Positions 8,067-14,512 are shown, counted from the stretch's first letter. The stretch is DNA of 16,614 bases from an uncultured Opitutaceae bacterium (GCA_937128785.1 CAKZMS010000040.1:1-16614), one strand, 5' to 3'. The notes: generated by a model from the letters alone, not told the origin. Program-made: numbers and translations.

Positions 8067-9701
8067 GTGAAGCTCAACTCCCGCCTCAACCTTCTTGCCG
8101 TCATCCTCCTGGGCGGCGCGGTGACGGCTACTTTTCTCATCCATCGCGCGGAGGAGTCGGAGCGGGCGGTGTTGGTCGAGTCGGCGGAGAGCGCCCTGAG
8201 GCTCAATACGCAGCACTGGTTGGACCTGGCGGATGACGGCATGAGCAAATTTGTCGAGGACTACAGCTGGTGGGACGAAATGGTGGCATTTATCGCCGAA
8301 CCTGATCCCTCGTGGGCGGAGGAGAATTTTGATGGCGCTCTGGAGCTGTGGGAGATTTCCGGCCTGTGGCTGGTCGATCCCTCCGCCCAGCTGGTATATC
8401 AACTCACATCCCGCACCCCGGGCGGCATCGAATTTCCGCTGTCGCGCGAGGAACTCTGGGAAACCTGCCGGGCCACCCCCTTCCCTCATTTCTACAAGCC
8501 CACCCCGCACGGGTTGCTCGAGCTGAGAGGGGCCCCCATTCAGCCCGGCGACGACGACGAGCGCTCCTCGCCGGCGCGCGGATGGATGCTCGTTGGCCGG
8601 ATGTGGGACGAGCCATTTTTGGGGTCCCTCGTTCCGCCCGGCGATGAGGTGAGACTGCGCATTATCGCGGCCACGGAAGCAGCTGCGAAGGAGGAGGATC
8701 CGGACACTCTGCGATCTCGCATCGCCTTGCCGGACGAGCAGGGTGAGATTGTAGCCTATCTCGATATCCAACAAGATCAGCACCACATCCTTCAGTGGCA
8801 GGATTCGGGTATCGATGAAACCATCCTCATGTTGGGCTTCGCGTTCGGCTCCGTCATCGTGCTCTTGATTTGGTTGGGAACATGGGTTGTGCGGCCGGTG
8901 CGATCGATTGACCGCGCACTTCGGCAAGGTTCGGCTGAGCCCATCGGAAATCTCGCTGCTTCATCCGGAGAATTTGGCGAGATCGCCCGACTGATCGCCG
9001 ATTCTTTCGATCAGGCGGCTCAGTTGCGCTCCGAGACCGAACAACGCCGGGAGACAGAGGCGGCCCTCCGGGAGAGCGAGGAGACCCTCCGGCAAACGCT
9101 GCGCGAAAGCGCTCGGCTGGGCCTGAACCTCCACGACAGCACGATCCAGACACTTTACGCATCCGGGATGAATCTGGTGGCGGTGGAAAACCGTAGCCCG
9201 GACCTCCCCGCCAAGGATCGCGATGCTATCAAAGAGGTGCGCAAAAACCTGCAGGCCACCATCGACGAGCTCAGATGGTTTATCGGGCAAACCGAGACTA
9301 GTATCGCCGCCAATTCCGTTTCGGAATCGATCAACGCGATGTTGGCGTTCCTGCGCAATACGTCCCAAGTCCAGATAAATACCGAGATCGACGAAATTCC
9401 CAACGACTTACTCAGTCCCGCCAAAAGTATTCATTTGCTCCAGATCCTGCGGGAAGCGGTCACCAATGCCCTCAGGCATGCGCAAGCAGACGTCATTACG
9501 GTGACAGTCCAAGTCCGATCTCACCTCTTGCGGTTGCGGGTGGAGGATGACGGCGTGGGGCTGCCCGAGCACACCCCCGAAGCCGTTTCCCGAGGGCTGC
9601 TCAATATCCACCAACGAGCTCAAATCGCTGCCGCCGATCTGAAAATCGACTCTCGACCCGGAGGCGGCACCCGCATTGACCTAGACTTTCACACCCGATA
9701 A
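8067..9701 (+). CDS. Membrane sensor histidine kinase with CHASE4-like domain (HisKA_3/NarX type)
   Basis: The product is 544 aa from the GTG at 8067. Transmembrane segments lie at about 5-25 and 251-275. Between them is a ~220-aa extracytoplasmic region whose start (LNTQHWLDLADDGMSKFVED, YSWWDEM) matches CHASE4 sensor domains; the ligand is unknown. A HAMP-like linker (VVRPVRSIDRALRQG) and a Glu/Arg-rich coiled coil (about 315-345) lead to a HisKA_3 box with phospho-acceptor H356 in LNLHDSTIQTLY. The ATPase has an N-box (ILREAVTNALRHA, N467) and a G-box (VEDDGVGL, 492-499), ending in GGGTRIDLDF. The frame is open 42 codons further upstream, but those residues are unlike a signal anchor, so the GTG just before the first membrane helix is preferred. 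A cognate response regulator gene begins 10 nt after the stop. Confidence 0.9.
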   Translation: MKLNSRLNLLAVILLGGAVTATFLIHRAEESERAVLVESAESALRLNTQHWLDLADDGMSKFVEDYSWWDEMVAFIAEPDPSWAEENFDGALELWEISGLWLVDPSAQLVYQLTSRTPGGIEFPLSREELWETCRATPFPHFYKPTPHGLLELRGAPIQPGDDDERSSPARGWMLVGRMWDEPFLGSLVPPGDEVRLRIIAATEAAAKEEDPDTLRSRIALPDEQGEIVAYLDIQQDQHHILQWQDSGIDETILMLGFAFGSVIVLLIWLGTWVVRPVRSIDRALRQGSAEPIGNLAASSGEFGEIARLIADSFDQAAQLRSETEQRRETEAALRESEETLRQTLRESARLGLNLHDSTIQTLYASGMNLVAVENRSPDLPAKDRDAIKEVRKNLQATIDELRWFIGQTETSIAANSVSESINAMLAFLRNTSQVQINTEIDEIPNDLLSPAKSIHLLQILREAVTNALRHAQADVITVTVQVRSHLLRLRVEDDGVGLPEHTPEAVSRGLLNIHQRAQIAAADLKIDSRPGGGTRIDLDFHTR

Positions 9702-9711
9702 ATCTTCCCCC

Positions 9712-10389
9712 ATGACCCCATCTCCCGTCCAGACCGCCTCAAAACGAATCCTCTTGGTCGATGACAGCGCCCTCGTGCGGGCTGGCCTGATATCCGTTTT
9801 GGAGTCAACGGATCATGACCACGAATTCACGATCTGCGGAGAAGCCGCCTCCGGCAACGAGGCCTTGGATCAAGTCAGGGAACTCCGACCCGATCTCGTG
9901 CTGCTCGATGTGAGACTGCCCGATGGACAGGGTTACGATGTCTGCCGGGCCATCCTGGCTGAGTTCCCCGAAACCCGGGTGATCATGCTGACGGCGTTCA
10001 CCAACGACAATTTCATCTACGAGAGTATCACCGCCGGGGCCCAGGGGTATTTGATGAAGGAAATCGAACCGGCCGGCCTCATTACCGCCATCCGGGACGC
10101 CTTGACCGGCAAATCAGTGTTGTCGGAAAAAATCACCAACAAGGTGATGCAGATGATGCGGACCGGCGGACCGGAAAAACCCGAATCCCAATTGGCCTCG
10201 CTTTCGCAGCAGGAAACCAGAGTGCTCAAACTCGTGGCCGAAGGTCAGACCAACAAGGAAATCGCCGAGGCCATGAATCAGAGTGGTAACACGGTAAAGA
10301 ACTACCTGGGCAGCGTGTTCGACAAACTGAAGATCCGCCGGCGTTCGCAGGCGGCAGCACTCTGGACCGAGCAACAGCGCGGTAAGTGA
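9712..10389 (+). CDS. NarL/FixJ-type response regulator with LuxR HTH
   Basis: This 225-aa protein has a receiver domain (about 11-130) followed by a LuxR-type DNA-binding domain (about 163-220). Receiver residues are all present: acidic pair D17-D18 in LLVDDSA, phospho-acceptor D66 in LVLLDVRLPDG, T94 in IMLTAF and K116 in YLMKE. The output domain reads LSQQETRVLKLVAEGQTNKE then IAEAMNQSGNTVKNYLG, the usual NarL helix-turn-helix. It is 10 nt downstream of the kinase gene and almost surely forms a pair with it. No target is shown by the sequence; the pilin-like genes 122 bp downstream are an obvious candidate, and autoregulation is another. Confidence 0.94.
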   Translation: MTPSPVQTASKRILLVDDSALVRAGLISVLESTDHDHEFTICGEAASGNEALDQVRELRPDLVLLDVRLPDGQGYDVCRAILAEFPETRVIMLTAFTNDNFIYESITAGAQGYLMKEIEPAGLITAIRDALTGKSVLSEKITNKVMQMMRTGGPEKPESQLASLSQQETRVLKLVAEGQTNKEIAEAMNQSGNTVKNYLGSVFDKLKIRRRSQAAALWTEQQRGK

Positions 10390-10409
10390 CATTTCGACGA
10401 CCCACCGAA

Positions 10410-10453
10410 TAGGCCTATCAACTGGGCCTATACGGGCCCCTTTTACTAGGGGC
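10410..10453 (+). other. Two adjacent inverted repeats between the response regulator and the pilin-like operon
   Basis: TAGGCC (10410-10415) pairs with GGCCTA (10425-10430) around a 9-nt loop, and GCCCC (10436-10440) pairs with GGGGC (10449-10453) around an 8-nt loop, followed by TATTATT. The tail is too weak for a textbook terminator. They could be an inefficient terminator for the two-component operon or binding sites controlling the pilin-like genes. The 122-bp gap holds no gene. Confidence 0.4.
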
Positions 10454-10511
10454 TATTATTGGGACGATCACCTCTAACCCATTTGCCGATTTCGGCGTAT
10501 GCTGGGGTGTA

Positions 10512-10985
10512 ATGAAACCCACTCACGCGTTGCGACGACTGCGCCACCTCGGCCAACGAGGCTTCACCATCATGGAGGTCACGATGACTACGTTCATCAT
10601 GGCGTTCGGCATTGCGACGGCGCTGATCACCATGATGAGCGGCCTGCGCTCCATCGATGTCGCCCGCAACATGACCCTCGCGTCCCAAGTGCTGCAAAGC
10701 GAGATGGAGCGACTCCGACTCATGAGCTGGTCCGACGTCGCCGCCCTTTCTGCCAGCGAAACGGTCGACCTCACCACAGTTTTCACGACCGATGCAGATC
10801 TCGCCGCCCGTTACACGTTGGTGCGAAGGATCGGCGACGTCTCCGGCAAAGTCGGGGAAATGAAGGAAATCACCCTGGTGGTGAGCTGGACCAACGCCGA
10901 CGGCCGCACCCTCTCCCGCCAATTCCAAACCGTCTACTGCAAGGATGGCCTCTATGACTACTATTACACCCTCGCCCGCTCGTAA
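10512..10985 (+). CDS. Type IV pilin-like protein (PilV/minor pilin type)
   Basis: The 157-aa product has a prepilin signature: a basic 17-residue leader ending QRG, then FTIMEV with Glu at mature position 5, and a continuous hydrophobic stretch to about residue 42 (TTFIMAFGIATALITMM). Prepilin peptidase should cut after Gly17 and methylate the new Phe. The remaining ~110 residues form a small soluble domain with a single Cys (VYCKDG), so no pilin disulphide loop. Size and first position in a trio of pilin-like genes fit a PilV/GspI-type minor pilin, which helps initiate pilus assembly. The ATG follows GGGGTG at a short distance, a poor ribosome site. The next gene starts within its last codons. 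Confidence 0.85.
   Translation: MKPTHALRRLRHLGQRGFTIMEVTMTTFIMAFGIATALITMMSGLRSIDVARNMTLASQVLQSEMERLRLMSWSDVAALSASETVDLTTVFTTDADLAARYTLVRRIGDVSGKVGEMKEITLVVSWTNADGRTLSRQFQTVYCKDGLYDYYYTLARS
10941..10945 (+). promoter_or_regulatory. Shine-Dalgarno site for the PilW-like gene
   Basis: AAGGA lies 8 nt before the ATG at 10954 and overlaps the alternative ATG at 10945, so it favours the later start. Confidence 0.5.
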
Positions 10986-11526
10986 GGCCTCCCAGCGCGG
11001 GATGTCCATGGTGGAGCTGATGGTGAGCTCCACGCTCGCCGTCATCATCCTGAGCGCGGTCATGTCCATGTTCCTGTTTCTCGGACGCACCAGCGCCAAT
11101 GTGATCAACTATGCCGAGATGGAGGCTGAGGCCCGTCAAGGCCTGGAACAGTTCGCTCAAGATACTCGACAAGCCTCGGATCTCATGTGGCTCACGGACA
11201 GCAGCATCAGTCTTACCGTCAACAGCGCCACTATCGTCTACAGCTTCAATTCGGGAGCCGGGACCTTCAGTCGGACAGCTGGAGGCACCACCACCATCCT
11301 GATCGATGGGATCAGTTCCTTCACCTACTCGGGCTACATGATAACCGGGGCCGCCGTCGACCTGTCAGACCTGTCCACCGCCGTGAAACGAGAAGCGGCC
11401 AGCGACGTCACCAAACAAATCCAGCTCTACGTGCTGGCCTCGAGATCCTCAACTACGGTAGCCACGGCCACGAACACGGTGCTCTCCGCCCGCTACATCC
11501 TCCGCAACAAACGGGTAACCGCATGA
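10954..11526 (+). CDS. Type IV pilin-like protein (PilW/GspJ type)
   Basis: The 190-aa product has a 16-residue leader ending SQRG, then MSMVEL with Glu at mature position 5, and a hydrophobic helix (STLAVIILSAVMSMFLFLG). The sequence then has an amphipathic helix rich in Glu/Gln (YAEMEAEARQGLEQFAQDTR), as in PilW/GspJ minor pilins, and a Ser/Thr-rich beta domain (TDSSISLTVNSATIVYSF). It should be processed by prepilin peptidase and join a tip or priming complex with its neighbours. The start overlaps the previous gene by 32 nt, and its stop overlaps the next start as ATGA, so the three genes are translationally coupled. An ATG three codons upstream (10945) is possible. Confidence 0.85.
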   Translation: MTTITPSPARKASQRGMSMVELMVSSTLAVIILSAVMSMFLFLGRTSANVINYAEMEAEARQGLEQFAQDTRQASDLMWLTDSSISLTVNSATIVYSFNSGAGTFSRTAGGTTTILIDGISSFTYSGYMITGAAVDLSDLSTAVKREAASDVTKQIQLYVLASRSSTTVATATNTVLSARYILRNKRVTA

Positions 11527-12932
11527 AACAGCCCCTCCCTCAAAATGAACGCGGCTCGCTGTTAATTGCCGCGATGATTCTGACCCTCGCGATTTCGATC
11601 TCCCTCGTATCATTTCTCAAACTCGGGCAGACCAACCTCAACATCTCCAACCGGGCCTTTTACGCCAATGCGACCATGAATCTGGCGGAGTCGGGTTTGG
11701 AACACGCCATGTGGTCCATCGGCAAGGCGGTGGATGGAGACGCCTCTGCTTGGACCAACTGGACTACCTCGGGCAACGCCGCGTGGCGCAACTTCACCGG
11801 CTTCTCGTTTGATGCCAACAGCACCGGCAGCGTCAGGGTCTACGTGAGAAACTACAATCTCGCGGCTGCCCCCGTCATCGTTGCCCGCGCCACCATCACC
11901 CCAGCCACCGGCGCAGCCATTGAAAAATGGGTTATGGTGAGCCTGTTCCAGCGCTCACTTTTTGCCAACGGACTGGTGGCCAAGGATACCCTCACGTTCG
12001 CCGGTGGCAACGCTACCGTCGACAGCTATGACTCCCGCCTCGGGCCCTACAATGTAGCATTGGGTGGCGGCGATTATAACAAATACGATCGCGGCAGCGC
12101 AGGTAGTGCTTCGGTGATGGTCAGTAGCTTCTCGTTGAGCAATTCGTCAATTTACGGCAACGTCTCCATCGGCACTTCGGACTACACCGGTTTGAGTGTG
12201 GGGCCCAACGGGCTGGTCGGAGATTTTTCCACGTCCTCCGGCACGATTGACTACACCCGGGTGAACACCGATTTCACCACCAACTTCGATGACGCATCCG
12301 CTCCAACTACGGTGGGCTACAATATCGGAGCAATTAGCAGCGCAACCGTGCTCCCTCGAGGAGGAGACGTCCCGGCAGCGGATGGAACATATTACTACGA
12401 CGTCTCCAGTATCTCGCTCAGTGGTCCCGCTTCCCGTATCCTGTCGGTGGCGCCGGCGAACGACGTTGTTATCCGGATTACGGCTCCCAGTGGCGGTTCC
12501 GGCGTGAGTGTGACCGGTAACGCTTCAATCCAAGTGTTGGCCGGTTCGACGTTGGGAATGTATGCCGAATCCAATGTCTCGATTGCCGGACAAGGTATCG
12601 CCAACTCCAACGATCCCGCTGCTTTCCAGCTCTGGAGCACCCGGCCCGCGGGGGCCGCAGGTTCGCAAAGCATATCCGTAAGTGGCAACGGCCAGCTCAG
12701 TGCCGTCGTCTATGCGCCAAATGCCGATGTCACCATGAATGGGGGAGGCAGCAGTGGTTCCGTCTATGGCGCCGTCGTTGCTGACACCATATCGGTTACC
12801 GGTGGCAGCGACTTTCACTACGATGAAGCCCTGGCCGCCATGTCCGACGGCAGGCCTTTTGGCGTGTCGCTATGGTCTGAGCTCACGACTTCTGCCCAAC
12901 GTTCCACGTGGTCGTCGGTGCTGAGTTTCTGA
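11523..12932 (+). CDS. PilX-like pilus assembly protein with long Ser/Gly-rich beta domain
   Basis: The 469-aa product starts with a short leader MKQPLPQNERG, a hydrophobic segment (SLLIAAMILTLAISISLVSF), and an Asn/Glu helix (MNLAESGLEHAMW) typical of PilX N-terminal regions. Mature position 5 is Ala, not Glu. The long remainder is poor in Cys and rich in Ser, Gly, Thr, Asn and Val, with alternating hydrophobic strands and turns (VSVTGNASIQVLAG, VSIAGQGIAN, ISVSGNGQLSAVVYAP, ISVTGGSDFHYDEAL). The YAPNA...FHYDEAL ending resembles a domain found at the C-terminus of many PilX-like proteins. A beta-helix is likely from this pattern, but no catalytic residues are apparent. It probably acts at the pilus tip or in assembly; adhesion is possible. 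The ATG is fixed by the ATGA overlap. Confidence 0.8.
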   Translation: MKQPLPQNERGSLLIAAMILTLAISISLVSFLKLGQTNLNISNRAFYANATMNLAESGLEHAMWSIGKAVDGDASAWTNWTTSGNAAWRNFTGFSFDANSTGSVRVYVRNYNLAAAPVIVARATITPATGAAIEKWVMVSLFQRSLFANGLVAKDTLTFAGGNATVDSYDSRLGPYNVALGGGDYNKYDRGSAGSASVMVSSFSLSNSSIYGNVSIGTSDYTGLSVGPNGLVGDFSTSSGTIDYTRVNTDFTTNFDDASAPTTVGYNIGAISSATVLPRGGDVPAADGTYYYDVSSISLSGPASRILSVAPANDVVIRITAPSGGSGVSVTGNASIQVLAGSTLGMYAESNVSIAGQGIANSNDPAAFQLWSTRPAGAAGSQSISVSGNGQLSAVVYAPNADVTMNGGGSSGSVYGAVVADTISVTGGSDFHYDEALAAMSDGRPFGVSLWSELTTSAQRSTWSSVLSF

Positions 12933-12934
12933 TC

Positions 12935-12965
12935 CGGGTGTGAGCAGACCTCATCCCTCCACCCG
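12935..12965. terminator. Weak candidate hairpin between converging pilX-like gene and rnpB
   Basis: CGGGTG (12935-12940) pairs with CACCCG (12960-12965) around a 19-nt loop. It begins 3 nt past the stop of the pilX-like gene and lies just past the 3' end of rnpB. There is no T-run on either strand, so function as a terminator is uncertain. Confidence 0.25.
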
Positions 12966-13058
12966 AGCTTGGTTCCGGGGCCGATAAGCCGGATTCTGTT
13001 CCGCGCCCGAAGGCACTTCGACCGTCATTTATCTCAAGCCCACCCTAAGGGGGACCCG

Positions 13059-13098
13059 TCCTCCGAAGCTCGACGCCGAAGCGGCGAGCGAAGGGGGA
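13059..13098. repeat. Palindromic element copy A, inside rnpB near P18
   Basis: TCCTCC pairs with GGGGGA (13059-13064 with 13093-13098), then GAA faces GAA, then GCTCG pairs with CGAGC (13068-13072 with 13085-13089), closed by a GCCG/CGGC-containing loop. The arrangement is shared with copies B and C. On the rnpB strand it falls between the segment following P17 and the conserved GATAAATGAC, the place of helix P18/P19. Confidence 0.75.
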
Positions 13099-13225
13099 TG
13101 CGACATACCCGCGACTTAAGGCCGGGCCGGCCAGTCGCCTATTTTGCCTTGCACCGGAAGGGGTTTACCCTGCCACCGACGTCACCGTCGGCGCGGTGGG
13201 CTCTTACCCCACCTTTTCACCCTTA

Positions 13226-13261
13226 CCCTTCGAAGCTCGATCGAGATCGAGCGAAGTAGGG
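13226..13261. repeat. Palindromic element copy B, forming rnpB helix P12
   Basis: CCCT pairs with AGGG, then a T/T mismatch and a C-G pair, then GAA faces GAA, then GCTCGAT pairs with ATCGAGC around a CGAG loop. It sits exactly between the conserved ATACCGCC and GGTAAGGGTGAAA blocks, so it makes up P12. Its GCTCG...CGAGC core with flanking GAA is the same as in copy A. Confidence 0.75.
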
Positions 13262-13462
13262 CGGTATATTCTCTGTGGCACTATCCGTCGACCTGCCTTG
13301 ACGCAGGCCGCCCGTGCTTGCGGTGAAGCTCGCACGGCATCCTGCCCGATGGTGTCCGGACTTTCCTCTCCGGGAGTTTAACTTATCGGATTCAGCGTTA
13401 CCTGAATCTTGGGATCAAAGAACCCCGGAGCGACGATCAGGCCCCGGAACCAAGAGGACCAA

Positions 13463-13489
13463 ATTCTCAAACCCCACCCCACAAAGCAA
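13463..13489 (-). promoter_or_regulatory. Candidate rnpB promoter
   Basis: On the minus strand GAGAAT (13463-13468) may be a -10 box and TTGCTT (13484-13489) a -35 box, with a short 15-nt spacer. A start about 7-9 nt past the -10 would coincide with the 5' strand of P1 at 13454. The weak spacer keeps this tentative. Confidence 0.35.
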
Positions 13490-13501
13490 GCCTGCCAAAA
13501 C

Positions 13502-13584
13502 GGGGTCATGTCGTTAAAATGTTAATGGAGTCCTCCGAAGCCTTGGCGAAGGGGGACGGAATTACCATTTTCCGACATGACCCC
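13502..13584. repeat. 83-bp near-perfect hairpin element carrying palindromic copy C
   Basis: Terminal inverted repeats GGGGTCATGTCG and CGACATGACCCC (13502-13513, 13573-13584) continue inward as AAAATG/CATTTT and TAAT/ATTA with few mismatches. The centre (13530-13557) is GTCCTCC-GAA-GCC-TT-GGC-GAA-GGGGGAC, the third copy of the element seen in rnpB. No open frame of note is inside, and no clear target-site duplication flanks it (left CAAAAC, right TGCTCC). This is the build of a non-autonomous palindromic mobile element (REP- or MITE-like). The mobilising enzyme is not in the window. Confidence 0.8.
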
Positions 13585-13664
13585 TGCTCCCGCGCCCGTC
13601 GGCACCGCAGCGGAGTAGCAGGTAGGGCTGGACCGCTGGGCCAGCCGAACCGCGGAGTGGAGCA
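13585..13664. repeat. Second palindromic module abutting the 83-bp hairpin
   Basis: TGCTCC (13585-13590) pairs with GGAGCA (13659-13664). Inside, TCGGC (13599-13603) can pair with GCCGA (13644-13648), and GGCTGG with CCAGCC (13626-13631, 13641-13646). It starts at the base after the end of the previous element. The GTAGGGCTGGACCGCTGGG segment looks to me like a dispersed repeat of this bacterial group, from memory only. Confidence 0.5.
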
Positions 13665-13680
13665 CGGATCTCATCAACCA

Positions 13681-13780
13681 TCCGCCTCATACCATCAGCC
13701 TCGACTGAGAGGCAGGAGCCAGCCGAGCCGGAGCTCGGCGTTCCCAGCCCATTCAAAATCAAAAATCCGAGATCGAAAAT
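13681..13780. repeat. Remainder of the repeat island: GCCGAGC hairpin and AAAATC-type direct repeats
   Basis: A 7-bp hairpin GCCGAGC/GCTCGGC with a CGGA loop (13722-13739) is followed by an A/T-rich tract in which AAAATC recurs (about 13755-13780, for example CAAAATCAAAAATCC and GAAAATCC). No credible gene is here; frames open across it on both strands are driven by the palindromes. The tract ends 3 bases before the stop of the zinc-ribbon gene and may serve as its 3' end. Confidence 0.5.
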
Positions 13781-13782
13781 CC

Positions 13783-14490
13783 TCAGGACGATTCCCACCA
13801 GATGATCCGGCCACACTGGTCGCACCGCGCCAGTTCCTCCCCTTTGCGGGCGACACCTTCGGCTTCGCCTGAGACACGCAAATGACAACCGCCACACTTG
13901 CTGCCCTCGACGGCGACCACGGTGGGGAAGGTCCGCGAAGCTACCTGTTCGAACAACCGCAAGGGTTTGGCGTCCAATCCCCCTTTGGCCTCCTCGCAGG
14001 CGGTCTCCGCCGCAGCCAAATCGGATTTCAGATTCGCCTCCCGCTCATCGAGCACCTGCAGCCGGTCCTGATATTCCGCGATGTTGTCCTGGAGTTCCTT
14101 TTCCGCGGCCGCGAAGCGCTCCTTGGCCGCGTCGATCTCATACATGACCTCCAACTCCTGCTCTTCAAATTTGCTGACCTCCGCCTCGACGGTTTCGATC
14201 TCATGGCCCAAGGCCTGATACTCGTCGTTCTTTTTGACGAGCGACTGCTGGGTTTTGTATTTCGCCAACCGGTCTTCCGCACTGCCGATTTCCGTCTCCA
14301 GCAACTTCTTCTTGGTCTCCAGTTCCTGCCATTCGGATTTGGCCGCCTCGATGGCCGCCTTTTCCGCATCGATTTTCTGCTGCACGCGGGCCTTGTCTCC
14401 CGGCACCGCTTCCAGGTTCTGCACCAGCGAACGACGGGTCTGTTCGCGATCTTGGAGTATCAGGAGTGGCTCTATGGCAGGGTGTCGCAT
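13783..14490 (-). CDS. Coiled-coil C4-type zinc-ribbon protein (CT398 family)
   Basis: The 235-aa product has a long predicted coiled coil (about 12-175, heptad-like Glu/Lys/Ala/Leu sequence such as KKKLLETEIGSAEDRLAKYK) and a C-terminal zinc ribbon with four cysteines, C199-x2-C202 (KCGGCHLRV) and C223-x2-C226 (RCDQCGRI). This is the domain order of the C4 zinc-ribbon family typified by Chlamydia CT398. Cellular function is not settled; the Chlamydia protein has been linked to sigma-54 and type III secretion factors, but there is no such context here. It starts at ATG without a ribosome site, 22 nt after the Rrf2-type gene on the same strand, so the two are probably co-transcribed. The stop falls against the repeat island. 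Confidence 0.9.
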   Translation of the reverse strand: MRHPAIEPLLILQDREQTRRSLVQNLEAVPGDKARVQQKIDAEKAAIEAAKSEWQELETKKKLLETEIGSAEDRLAKYKTQQSLVKKNDEYQALGHEIETVEAEVSKFEEQELEVMYEIDAAKERFAAAEKELQDNIAEYQDRLQVLDEREANLKSDLAAAETACEEAKGGLDAKPLRLFEQVASRTFPTVVAVEGSKCGGCHLRVSGEAEGVARKGEELARCDQCGRIIWWESS

Positions 14491-14512
14491 GTAAAAGTCG
14501 AAAGAAGCAGCT

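Larger units (their letters stand above)
12968..13454 (-). ncRNA. rnpB: RNase P RNA (bacterial type A)
   Basis: This is the catalytic RNA that matures tRNA 5' ends. Read on the minus strand, all the hallmark sequences appear in order: GAGGAAAGTCCGGAC (near 13355-13368), CACAGAGAATATACCGCC (13260-13277), GGTAAGAGCCCACC (13195-13213 region), GGTAAACCCC (near 13170), TGCAAGGCAAAATAGG (13138-13153) and ACAGAATCCGGCTTATCGG near 12981-12999. The ends are set by a perfect 15-bp helix P1 (12968-12982 with 13440-13454). P2 (13432-13438 with 13020-13026) and P3 (13424-13430 with 13368-13374, plus a GATTCAG/CTGAATC arm at 13389-13408) also pair. At about 487 nt it is longer than E. coli's 377 nt, partly because of palindromic insertions in P12 and near P18. 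Confidence 0.95.

Noticed and set aside
8019..8927. 302-aa minus-strand frame opposite the sensor kinase
   Set aside because: It is an antisense shadow; the plus-strand product has all histidine kinase motifs and an adjoining response regulator.
11187..11522. 112-residue N-terminal extension of the PilX-like frame
   Set aside because: It is a shadow of the pilW-like gene in another frame; the ATG at 11523 in the ATGA overlap gives a proper short leader and hydrophobic helix.
12981..13389. CCGATAAG/CTTATCGG as helix P1 and ends of rnpB
   Set aside because: It would leave no room for P2 and P3. The 15-bp pairing 12968-12982 with 13440-13454 gives a proper P1, and P2 and P3 then pair as expected.
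13502..13584. CRISPR array or attachment site
   Set aside because: There are no regularly spaced direct repeats or spacers, and no integrase or tRNA gene is nearby; the structure is palindromic.
13519..13897. Open frames of 111-117 aa on both strands over the repeat island
   Set aside because: They run through palindromes and the end of the zinc-ribbon gene, have low-complexity composition and match no family I recognise.
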